Assembly: GCA_963677325.2 (NCBI GenBank)
Contig: CAXXGM010000008.1
Span: 186,001 to 250,000, forward strand
Direction: 5' to 3'
DNA from: G963677325 sp963677325
Lineage (GTDB): Bacteria; Bacteroidota; Bacteroidia; Bacteroidales; Prolixibacteraceae
DNA length: 64,000 nucleotides
Shown: one piece after another, positions 53,640 to 60,623 of the stretch
Layout of the letters: each line of letters opens with the position of its first letter
How positions within the stretch are numbered: position 1 is the stretch's first letter
Notes under the pieces: model-generated
The model's database searches: none
Seen by the model: the letters and a program-made list of their open reading frames with translations, nothing else
What the model was told of the DNA's origin: nothing
Made by a program: the position numbers and the translations under genes

Positions 53640-53774
53640 CTAATTAACGTTGCCATTTTCCTCTTCTTCAAGCTGATGCTCATAATTCGCTAATATCCAT
53701 TTAATCACCCAATAGCTGATTAGCACCAATATGGGCCAGGCAAGCAGCCAAAGAAACTGTAAAAAATAGTTCAT
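53640..53774 (-). CDS. Small membrane protein, probable cytochrome bd accessory subunit
   Basis: A 44-residue frame starts 10 bp after cydB. It reads MNYFLQFLWLLAWPILVLIS, YWVIKWILANYEHQLEEEEN, GNVN. One membrane helix with a Trp-rich start and an acidic tail is the plan of CydX/CydS-type subunits that stabilise the bd haems. The position as last gene of the cyd operon supports this. Sequence similarity to E. coli CydX is too weak to claim orthology, and the gene is below common length cut-offs. Confidence 0.7.
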   Translation of the reverse strand: MNYFLQFLWLLAWPILVLISYWVIKWILANYEHQLEEEENGNVN

Positions 53775-53784
53775 TTCAATTCAT

Positions 53785-54921
53785 TTAATATAGATGACTT
53801 TCGGTTTCTCCTGAAATTTCCTCCTCAGTTATTTTCTTATTATTTATCGGTTTCATCGCCATGTAAATATAGGCCAGGATGAAAGGGAAAAGCAGCGAAA
53901 CATAGCTCATTGTTGCAAGGGTAAATTTTGATGAGGAACTGTTCTGGATGTTCAATGATGATTGTATCTCGTAATTGGAGGGATAGAAATTGGTATTGTT
54001 GTATCCTGCAATGATAAACAAAGAAAAGACAGTTAAAATTGTTCCTGCGCCCGAAAACCATATTCCTTTCGAACTGGTTTTAGTCAATCCGATAATAAAT
54101 CCCCAGATTACGGCAATTACTCCCAAAAGAAACAGTACAAGAACAATTGGCATTTGAATAAAATTGTGAAAGTATTTACAGGGTTCTATAAAGACTTTCA
54201 TCGTTTCGGGATTATATGCTGAACCATCCTGTGTCAAAAGATGAATCGAAAAGATCAAAAAGAATATAAGAAAGAGACCAAAATTATAAAGGAGATGTTT
54301 TTTTGATTGGGCCCATAAATTTTGGCTTTCAATAGTGTTTATAATGTATAACAGCCCAAGGACCCTCGAAAGGAAAAGTACTGAAAAGCCCAGTGACAAA
54401 TTATAAATATTGGCAAGTGCTTCGAGGCCCCTTGCCTGATTATGCCAGTTGACCACCTTAAGATTGCTGATGGAAAAATCTGAGCCATTAAAGAAAGTCG
54501 CTACCACTATTCCGATTAAAAAAGGGCCCACCAGACCATTGATAAAAAGGAAAGCATCGAATGTTCTTCTTCCGAGAAAATTATGAGGCTTTCTTCTGTA
54601 TTCATAAGAGACGGCCTGAATAATAAAGCTGAATAAAATGATGATCCATACCCAGAAAGCTCCGCTGAAGCTTGTAGAATAGAAAAGGGGAAAAGAGGCA
54701 AAAAAAGCTGCACCAAAAGTGACAAGAGTAGTAAATGTAGCCTCCCATTTGCGTCCCAGGGTATTAATGATCATGTTACGTTCATTCGGGGATTTGCCTA
54801 ACTGATAAATTAGCGATTGGCCTCCCTGAACAAACATTAGGAAGACAAGTACCGCTGCAAGCATCGACATGATGGTCCACCAATAATGCTGAAGGGTGAG
54901 AAAACTAAACAATTCAAACAT
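53785..54921 (-). CDS. cydB: Cytochrome bd ubiquinol oxidase subunit II
   Basis: The 378-residue product has eight or nine hydrophobic segments. Family features include LQHYWWTIMSMLAAVLVFLM and FVQGGQSLIYQLGKSPNERN at the N-terminus, YEYRRKPHNFLGRRTFDAFL, FINGLVGPFLIGIVVATFFN, and QNSSSSKFTLATMSYVSLL before the last helix. With CydA it forms the high-affinity quinol oxidase used under low oxygen. Its start overlaps the end of cydA by 8 bp. The N-terminal part matches the Bacteroidota-type CydB, which differs from proteobacterial CydB. Confidence 0.93.
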   Translation of the reverse strand: MFELFSFLTLQHYWWTIMSMLAAVLVFLMFVQGGQSLIYQLGKSPNERNMIINTLGRKWEATFTTLVTFGAAFFASFPLFYSTSFSGAFWVWIIILFSFIIQAVSYEYRRKPHNFLGRRTFDAFLFINGLVGPFLIGIVVATFFNGSDFSISNLKVVNWHNQARGLEALANIYNLSLGFSVLFLSRVLGLLYIINTIESQNLWAQSKKHLLYNFGLFLIFFLIFSIHLLTQDGSAYNPETMKVFIEPCKYFHNFIQMPIVLVLFLLGVIAVIWGFIIGLTKTSSKGIWFSGAGTILTVFSLFIIAGYNNTNFYPSNYEIQSSLNIQNSSSSKFTLATMSYVSLLFPFILAYIYMAMKPINNKKITEEEISGETESHLY

Positions 54922-56485
54922 GATGAGCCTCCTCTTCTTTAGGTCCTGTTTTTATTTGCCCCGTCATTATTCTGATTTCTGCAATAAGCAGAGTCGTAAA
55001 AAGTATGGCAAAAAGCCAAAAAGTAATGATTACTGATTGAGAACTGATTTGCGAAACCGCAGCAAAAGTGGGTAATAAATCCTGTACAACCCATGGCTGT
55101 CTTCCCATTTCTGCTACCGTCCAACCTGCCATTTGAGAGAGATAGACCAAAGGAATGGTGATGATGGCTAATATTAAAAGCCATCTTTGTTTCATCAGAG
55201 TTCCCCTCATCAGATAATAAAAAGAAAGAAAAAAGAAGATCAGAAACCAGCTTCCCAAAATTACCATTAAGTGAAAACTATAGAAAACCAAAGGAATGTG
55301 GGGTATAAGCTGATTGACATCAGTGATATAACCGTATCCGAAATATTTAAAATAATTATCCTGGAAATCTTTTGAAGTAAATTTTTCTCTTAGCTGCGCA
55401 GCTTCTTCTTTTTGATTGTCATCAAGAGCTTTTTTATAGTTATGCAATGTCTCAATGGCCAGTTTGCCTCGTGCCATCTTTTCTGATGCAGGGATGATAT
55501 TTTCTTTTTCATTGCCATACAAAAGATCTTTTACTCCCGGGACAAAGGCATCTGCATCATAATGTATCATGTAGGATAACGCATTCGGAATATAAATGCG
55601 AAACAGAAATTTATTTAGCCTGTTTGATTCGGGTTCTTTTTGGGAAGAAAGCAAACCCATGACCATCAGTCCTGCACCCTTTTTTCCTTCATATAAACCT
55701 TCCATGGAAGCCAGTTTCATTGGTTGAAGCAGAGCTACCTGTCTCGCTGAATTGTCTCCGGTGGTGACAAGGACCAATGAACTGATGAATCCAAATACAG
55801 AGGCAACCAGGATACTCTTCTTTGCAAAAACTACATCCCTCTTTTTGAGAAGGAACCAGGCGGAGATTCCAATAAGGAAGATTCCTGAGAGTACGAAACC
55901 TGAGGAGAGAGTATGAATGAATTTGGTCATTGCCATTGGAGAAAGGAAAACGTCCCAAAAGTTCAGCATTTCGCTCCTGGCAGAATCCGGGTTAAAATGC
56001 ATCCCTACCGGATTCTGCATCCAGGCATTTGCTACAAGAATCCATATAGCCGAAAGAGATGCCCCAATTGCCACCAACCAGGTGGATACCAGATGAAATT
56101 TTCTGCTTACTTTATCCCATCCAAAGAACATTACGGCAATAAATGTTGATTCAAGAAAAAAAGCCATAATCCCTTCAATGGCAAGGGGCGCTCCGAAGAT
56201 GTCTCCTACAAACCAGGAATAATAAGCCCAGTTTGTTCCGAATTCAAATTCAAGAATGATGCCTGTTGCGATGCCGATAGCGAAATTAATCCCGAAAATC
56301 TTCATCCAGAATTTGGTGATTTTTTTCCATTCAGCGCTTCCGGTTTTATAATAAATAGTCTCCATGATAGCCAGGATATAGGTGATCCCCAGCGTTAACG
56401 GAACGAAAAGCCAGTGATACATCGCTGTCAGGGCGAATTGTCCTCTTGACCAATCGACTAAGGATAAATCTACCATTCCATTCAT
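54914..56485 (-). CDS. cydA: Cytochrome bd ubiquinol oxidase subunit I
   Basis: The 523-residue product has the CydA core. FALTAMYHWLFVPLTLGITY carries the His ligand near residue 24, and EFEFGTNWAYYSWFVGDIFG with LAIEGIMAFFLESTFIAVMF carries the conserved Glu pair. HFNPDSARSEM is the Q-loop entry. IHTLSSGFVLSGIFLI has the second His, and GWTVAEMGRQPWVVQDLLPT is typical. It reduces oxygen to water at the inner membrane, with haems b558, b595 and d. It follows the DUF4492 gene by 6 bp and overlaps cydB. Confidence 0.96.
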   Translation of the reverse strand: MNGMVDLSLVDWSRGQFALTAMYHWLFVPLTLGITYILAIMETIYYKTGSAEWKKITKFWMKIFGINFAIGIATGIILEFEFGTNWAYYSWFVGDIFGAPLAIEGIMAFFLESTFIAVMFFGWDKVSRKFHLVSTWLVAIGASLSAIWILVANAWMQNPVGMHFNPDSARSEMLNFWDVFLSPMAMTKFIHTLSSGFVLSGIFLIGISAWFLLKKRDVVFAKKSILVASVFGFISSLVLVTTGDNSARQVALLQPMKLASMEGLYEGKKGAGLMVMGLLSSQKEPESNRLNKFLFRIYIPNALSYMIHYDADAFVPGVKDLLYGNEKENIIPASEKMARGKLAIETLHNYKKALDDNQKEEAAQLREKFTSKDFQDNYFKYFGYGYITDVNQLIPHIPLVFYSFHLMVILGSWFLIFFFLSFYYLMRGTLMKQRWLLILAIITIPLVYLSQMAGWTVAEMGRQPWVVQDLLPTFAAVSQISSQSVIITFWLFAILFTTLLIAEIRIMTGQIKTGPKEEEAHHV

Positions 56486-56491
56486 AAATAT

Positions 56492-56752
56492 CTATTTTGA
56501 TCCGGTGAGTACTTCCAGTACATGATGGCTTCGATCTTTATCTGTCCTGAAGTTTTTATTAAGAAGATCAGGGAAAAAGAATAATTTGAGGATAAAAAAC
56601 AGGATAAATATTTTAATCATAATAATAGCCCATAAATATCTTCCTGTCCGGCTCATGCAAGATCCCCTGAAGCCTTGAAGATAAAACATGAAAACATCTT
56701 TTATCAAACTTTTTCCTTCTCTTTTGAACCTTCCTGAATTAAACATCGGCAC
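56492..56752 (-). CDS. DUF4492 protein ahead of cydA
   Basis: The 86-residue product has FMFYLQGFRGSCMSRTGRYL followed by one membrane helix WAIIMIKIFILFFILKLFFF and PDLL, which is the DUF4492 pattern. The family is small, confined largely to Bacteroidota and epsilon-type bacteria, and typically sits just ahead of cydAB, as here with a 6-bp gap. A role in assembly or regulation of the bd oxidase is likely but unproven. The true start may be a few residues downstream of the first ATG. Confidence 0.85.
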   Translation of the reverse strand: MPMFNSGRFKREGKSLIKDVFMFYLQGFRGSCMSRTGRYLWAIIMIKIFILFFILKLFFFPDLLNKNFRTDKDRSHHVLEVLTGSK

Positions 56753-56792
56753 AATTTTAATGCAATATACTATTTTTTGTTAAAAAAGCCGA

Positions 56793-56825
56793 AGACCTGG
56801 CTGGTTTTGTTAACCTGTCAGGTCT
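56793..56825. repeat. Imperfect palindrome AGACCTG...CAGGTCT
   Basis: AGACCTGGCTGG and CCTGTCAGGTCT pair around a TTTTGTTAA loop. Similar GACCTGACAGGTTTT/AAAACCTGTCAGGTC palindromes are common in Bacteroidota intergenic DNA. It lies upstream of the cyd operon. Confidence 0.5.
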
Positions 56826-56868
56826 TTAGATCTAAGTTATTATTCAACTTTTCTTCTTATTGAGTTTA

Positions 56869-57135
56869 TTATTTTTTCAGACCATATGTTTCTTCTTTAC
56901 CCCGGTCATGGCTTTTATTCTCAAAATTATTTTCCAGCTGCGACGGATCGCTCATTTGTTGAAATCCGCTCTGGTATTCTGTAATTATTCGTATCTCCTT
57001 CGTATCGGGTGAAGAAAGTGCAGATAAAAATTGATCCTGCTGCGAAAAAAGAAAAGCAAAAACCTTTCGATCGTTGAAGATTAAAGGTGAGAGATTGGAA
57101 GACAGGAATGAAAATGATCGTTTTGTATCATTAAA
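56869..57135 (-). pseudogene. Unassigned coding-like frame after the thioesterase gene
   Basis: The frame is open for 88 codons directly after the thioesterase TGA and in the same frame. It includes SFSFLSSNLSPLIFNDRKVF, AFLFSQQDQFLSALSSPDTK, EIRIITEYQSGFQQMSDPSQ and a charged tail ending EETYGLKK. Composition is protein-like, but there is no ATG until late. An ATG at 57143 overlaps the thioesterase stop (ATGGATGA) in another frame; one base change near 57118 would join it to this frame. I do not recognise the family. The gap 56753-57135 otherwise holds a palindrome only. Confidence 0.45.
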
Positions 57136-57552
57136 TCATCCATTAAATTTTAAGGACTCTATCTTTTCCCTGATTTCATTCGTCAAGTTCAGCTTTGAAT
57201 TTTTATTGAAATCATAAAAGACAATAATATCCTGAACTTCAGCGGCAGTTTCATCATTTTCATTAAGAACTCTATGCTGAATACTGAAACTCGAATTTTT
57301 AATCCAATCGATTTTGGATAAGACAGTGACTTCCCCGGGATAAAAAAGAGGTTTGCGAAATTGCGAGTTTAGCGAAGCGAGGATCGGACCTGTTTTTTCC
57401 TCTGCCTGCAATTGCATCAATCCAATCTTTTCAATCAGATGAACCCGCGCGGACTGGATATATTTTAAAATCGCCAGATTATTTACATGCCCGAGCATAT
57501 CAATTTCACTCCAATCAATCCGGAGCACAAGTTTATGTTGAAAATCGTTCAT
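57136..57552 (-). CDS. Acyl-CoA thioesterase, hotdog fold (YbgC/4HBT)
   Basis: The 138-residue product is one hotdog domain. LRIDWSEIDMLGHVNNLAIL carries the conserved Asp and the HVNN motif, followed by YIQSARVHLIEKIGLM, the strand FRKPLFYPGEVTVLSKIDWI, and SFSIQHRVLNENDETAAEVQ. Such enzymes hydrolyse acyl-CoA or hydroxybenzoyl-CoA thioesters; substrate is unknown. It lies upstream of the DUF4492-cydAB run with ~380 bp between. Confidence 0.92.
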   Translation of the reverse strand: MNDFQHKLVLRIDWSEIDMLGHVNNLAILKYIQSARVHLIEKIGLMQLQAEEKTGPILASLNSQFRKPLFYPGEVTVLSKIDWIKNSSFSIQHRVLNENDETAAEVQDIIVFYDFNKNSKLNLTNEIREKIESLKFNG

Positions 57553-57561
57553 TTATTGGGT

Positions 57562-57959
57562 TTTAGACTTTAGACTTAGACTTTAGACTTTAGGCTTTAG
57601 GCTTAAGAGAAGTGGAACTTATGAAATAACTAAATAATAAACTGTTTAAATTTCTTTTTAACAAAGTTGAACCCACTTCGGGGTTCTGTATTGTATGTAT
57701 TTCAGTGCCTCCGGTTACACCGGAGGTTATTCATATTCAAGTCCTTCGGACTTAAATATGCTTTATACCCTGAAAGGGTTTAATATGAATAACCGTGGGG
57801 GTAACCCACGGAAAATGTGACATATAAGACCTCAACCCCGAAGGGGCTGAACTACTTAAAATCCCAAAAGAACTAAATTTAAACAGTCTCAACAAATTTA
57901 AATAGAAAAAAGCTGAAATGAATCTTTCCTTAGGCCTAAAGGCCTTAAACCTAAAGCCT
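57562..57959. repeat. TTTAGAC/TTTAGGC repeat arms on both sides of the 247-bp element
   Basis: TTTTAGACTTTAGACTTAGA with TTTAGGCTTTAGGCTTAAG lies at 57562-57608. The complementary wording TTAGGCCTAAAGGCCTTAAA with CCTAAAGCC lies at 57930-57959. The family 1 element (57641-57887) sits between them, so it appears inserted into the loop of an older inverted repeat. Confidence 0.55.
57641..57887 (-). mobile_element. 247-bp element with 13-bp inverted ends, family 1 (copy 2)
   Basis: This is the reverse complement of the element at 44258-44504, the same length with two substitutions (one in the AACCCC/GGGGTT hairpin and one in the GGGTT-CCCCC stem). It starts ACTGTTTAAATTTCTTTTT and ends CTAAATTTAAACAGT. 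A clear target-site duplication is not seen at either copy. With its extra palindromes it fills most of the 413-bp gap between the thioesterase and M48 genes. Confidence 0.85.
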
Positions 57960-57965
57960 GCTTTC

Positions 57966-58895
57966 TCACACAAATTGTTCAAGCAACTGTATCCTCTTTT
58001 TAATTGGAGGATGAGTTGAGAAAAGATTGTTGAACGAGAAACCTGTTTCTTCAGGCGAGGGATTATCGATGAAAAGCTGCGCCACATCACGGCTCTGAAC
58101 AGCTTCAATTAAAGGATCCTGATCTATTTTTCTTAACGCGCTGGCAAGAGCATAGGGTTTTTTGGTCAGTTCCGCGGCTCCTGCATCGGCCATGTATTCG
58201 CGCGATCTGGAGATGCCAAACCGAAGAAGTATGGCAATAAAATAGCAAACCGCCGCAATCGCAATTGCAATAAGGATCACAGGCAGATTACTTTTCTCTC
58301 TTCGGCGCGAATAGGCTCCGAACTGAAGGCTTCTGAAGGCCATTTGTGCAACAAAAGCAAAAATTCCAACAAAAATGATGGAGATGACCAGTAATCTCAC
58401 ATCGCGGTTGCGGATGTGTGTGAGTTCATGGGCAATAACTCCTTCCAGCTCCTCATCATCGAGTTTGTTAATGATGCCGCGGGAGAGAGAAATGGAAAAA
58501 GACCTCTCATTTATTCCGCTTGCAAACGCGTTGAGGGAATCGTCTTCGATGACAAAGATTTTCGGAGTGCTCATCCCTGTTTGTATGCAAAGATTTTCGA
58601 CCAGATTATACACTCTTTTGTTTTCTTTTCGTTCGAGCGGCCTTGATCCGGTAGCATATCTGATCAGAGAGGTGTGGAAAAACCATGCGATCAGGAACCA
58701 TATTCCTACCAGAATTAAAACGGCAGGAATGGTCCTGGTAAAATAATTATTTACAACCTGAATGTCCTCTTGCCGGTTAACAAAATACAGAAATGCATAA
58801 ACCATTCCCAATAAAACCAAGGGGAAAGCCACAATCAACAGAAAACTGTTGATGTTATTTTTATGAATTTGTGATTGAATACCGACGTAAGGCAT
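57966..58895 (-). CDS. M48-family (HtpX-like) membrane metalloprotease
   Basis: The 309-residue product has two N-terminal helices (~18-38, ~57-75). The zinc motif HEXXH is in LEGVIAHELTHIRNRDVRLL near residue ~155, two more helices follow (~170-235), and the third ligand Glu is in GISRSREYMADAGAAEL. The C-terminal LFSTHPPIKKRIQLLEQFV is typical. It cleaves damaged or misfolded membrane proteins. It is preceded by a LemA gene at 59254, a frequent pairing, with copy B of the family 2 element lying between them. Confidence 0.95.
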   Translation of the reverse strand: MPYVGIQSQIHKNNINSFLLIVAFPLVLLGMVYAFLYFVNRQEDIQVVNNYFTRTIPAVLILVGIWFLIAWFFHTSLIRYATGSRPLERKENKRVYNLVENLCIQTGMSTPKIFVIEDDSLNAFASGINERSFSISLSRGIINKLDDEELEGVIAHELTHIRNRDVRLLVISIIFVGIFAFVAQMAFRSLQFGAYSRRREKSNLPVILIAIAIAAVCYFIAILLRFGISRSREYMADAGAAELTKKPYALASALRKIDQDPLIEAVQSRDVAQLFIDNPSPEETGFSFNNLFSTHPPIKKRIQLLEQFV

Positions 58896-58934
58896 AAGAA
58901 GAATTAAGAATTAAGAATTGAAAATATCATCTTC

Positions 58935-59080
58935 GATAACCTAATCTTTTAAAAAACACCTCAGTAGAGGGATTGATTTTACCCCTCCACCGACCTAATT
59001 ACCTGATTAAATTAGGTAATTAGGTAAATTTTTCTCTACCGGCCATTTCTACTGAGGTGTTTTCGACAAATTAGGTTATC
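58935..59080 (+). mobile_element. 146-bp element with inverted ends, family 2 (copy B)
   Basis: It starts GATAACCTAATCTTTTAAAA and ends CGACAAATTAGGTTATC; inner arms ACACCTCAGTAGA and CTACTGAGGTGTTTT are complementary. A central palindrome is built on ACCTAATTACCTGATTAAAT. It matches copy A at 6371 in the same orientation. It takes nearly half of the 358-bp gap between M48 and lemA. The rest holds a TTCGTGAAA repeat at 59208-59240. Confidence 0.65.
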
Positions 59081-59253
59081 CATTTCTTAAATTGAACGTT
59101 TAATGAAAAAAGCTTTATACATAATTGGCTACAATACAAAGTCAACTTTCCAAGTTTCCTTATTTTTCACCCTTAATTCGCATTAAGAATTAACCTTAGT
59201 AGCTGCGATTCGTGAAAATTCGTCCTCAATTCGTGAAATTAGAAGTTATGAAA

Positions 59254-59811
59254 TCAGAAATTGATTTTTGGCGGTTCTTCCATTTCGACGCGCCTCTCAC
59301 CAAGATCGAACAGTACTTCGCGTTTGAAACCAAAATTGCCGGCAATCATGTTGGCCGGGAAGGTCTCGATACTGTTGTTGTATTCCGTGGTAGCCGCATT
59401 GAAAAATCTGCGTGAGGCAGCAAGTTTGTTTTCAATATCGCTTAATTCTTCCTGTAACTGAAGAAAGTTCTGATTTGCTTTTAAATCGGGATAAGCTTCC
59501 ACGGCGACTTTCAAGCCCTGCAGAGCCTGTGTCAGCTGAGTTTCTGTTCTTATCTTATCATCAATGGAAGTAGCATTGATGGCCGCACTCCTGGCTTCAG
59601 TAATCCGGGTGAGAAGTTCTCTTTCGTGTGTGGCATAGCCTTTTACGCTTTCCACCAATTGAGGCACCAAGTCATGGCGCTGGCGCAGCTGAACGTCGAT
59701 ATCTGCAAAAGCATTCTGGCGCCTGTTGCGTAACCTGACTATCCGGTTATATATTCCAATTAACCAGAATATAAGAAGGACGACAACAACAACTACAATT
59801 ATTAGAGACAT
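59254..59811 (-). CDS. LemA-family protein (paired with M48 protease)
   Basis: The 185-residue product has an N-terminal helix (LIIVVVVVVLLIFWLIGIYN) and the LemA bundle: IVRLRNRRQNAFADIDVQLR, QRHDLVPQLVESVKGYATHE, VEAYPDLKANQNFLQLQEEL and ATTEYNNSIETFPANMIAG. It belongs to the same family as 47663 but a different subgroup, the one found beside HtpX-like proteases. The role is unknown. Its downstream region carries TTCGTGAAA repeats. Confidence 0.95.
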   Translation of the reverse strand: MSLIIVVVVVVLLIFWLIGIYNRIVRLRNRRQNAFADIDVQLRQRHDLVPQLVESVKGYATHERELLTRITEARSAAINATSIDDKIRTETQLTQALQGLKVAVEAYPDLKANQNFLQLQEELSDIENKLAASRRFFNAATTEYNNSIETFPANMIAGNFGFKREVLFDLGERRVEMEEPPKINF

Positions 59812-59962
59812 AATACTGAATATTTGGTTAATATTGGCATAAAATTACGCTTTTATGTTTATTCGTTTACAATAAAAGCATAAAAATTAAATATAAATTA
59901 AAACCATTTTGGGGCGCTGAATCTGAGGGGCATTAAAACAGCGAATAAGCATCTGTGTTCTT

Positions 59963-60009
59963 TTTTTAAAAAAGAATAATCAAAAAGCAGGTTAAGCTTT
60001 TTGATTATT
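59963..60009 (-). terminator. Terminator of the bTHX gene
   Basis: AATAATCAAAAAGC (59975-59988) and GCTTTTTGATTATT (59996-60009) form a perfect 14-bp stem with a 7-nt loop. On the minus strand CTTTTTT follows. It lies 34 bp after the bTHX stop. Confidence 0.88.
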
Positions 60010-60042
60010 TCAAAATAGGAATTGATTCATCAATCTTCTCCT

Positions 60043-60228
60043 CTAATGGGGAACGGTGGTCTTTGTCTTTCTTTTTGTGACCGGAGCTTTTACTTCTTTT
60101 TCAGCTTGCAGGGTTTCCACTGCAGGCGCATGAGGTGGCATTGATTTCTTAATCTTTCTGGGCCGGCTGACTCCATAAGAGCCTTCGATTATTTTACCTC
60201 TTTTTGATTTCTTATCTCCTTTTCCCAT
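60043..60228 (-). CDS. 30S ribosomal protein bTHX
   Basis: The 61-residue product begins MGKGDKKSKRGKIIEGSYGV and SRPRKIKK, the signature of the small basic ribosomal protein THX (S31) of Thermus and Bacteroidota. It binds at the top of the 30S head. The family core is only ~26-30 residues; here a Lys/Pro/Thr-rich tail of about 30 residues follows. The gene has its own promoter and terminator. Confidence 0.92.
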   Translation of the reverse strand: MGKGDKKSKRGKIIEGSYGVSRPRKIKKSMPPHAPAVETLQAEKEVKAPVTKRKTKTTVPH

Positions 60229-60287
60229 AATTGTTTTTATAAAGTTCTTTCATCCGGTTTTCCGCATAAAAGTGGATGTATTACTCT

Positions 60288-60318
60288 CAAATATAGCGAT
60301 TTTAATCATGTATACCAA
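60288..60318 (-). promoter_or_regulatory. Bacteroidota-type promoter of the bTHX gene
   Basis: On the minus strand TTG (60318-60316) and TATATTTG (60295-60288) are 20 bp apart, a full match to the TTG / TAnnTTTG consensus. The start codon is 60 bp downstream. Confidence 0.75.
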
Positions 60319-60420
60319 TACTTTTTGGGTTAATTCCGGATAAATATTTTGCGTCATGTTTAAATCACAATCCGAATTCTTCTCTTCCCATTATCATCCT
60401 ATTATTTATTGTATTTTGTC

Positions 60421-60508
60421 TGTACAGTTATTGTACACTAATTGTACTATAATTGTACAGTCAGTGTACAGTCAGTGTACAGTCAGTGCACAGCAAGTGT
60501 ACAGACAA
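60421..60508. repeat. Eight-unit 11-bp tandem array, TGTACAGTCAG
   Basis: Eight units in exact 11-bp register: TGTACAGTTAT, TGTACACTAAT, TGTACTATAAT, three identical TGTACAGTCAG, TGCACAGCAAG, TGTACAGACAA. The left edge TTGTCTGTACA (60416-60426) and the last unit TGTACAGACAA are perfect inverted repeats. It lies in the 395-bp gap 60229-60623 between the bTHX promoter and the XRE gene. No gene is seen there. Confidence 0.85.
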
Positions 60509-60623
60509 TAGGGACTTAATACAGTCCAAAGGAGGATCAGGTAAAATGAAAATTCCGGGATTTCTTGGGGTGTTTTTAGATTTTTGCAAAACCCGGCGGT
60601 TTATATCGTGTATTTAGCCGGCG

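Noticed and set aside
57752..58108. 118-residue minus-strand frame
   Set aside because: It spans the 247-bp element and the M48 gene end in another frame, so it is a shadow.
60421..60508. Possible CRISPR array
   Set aside because: Units are 11 bp with no spacers, and no cas genes are present.
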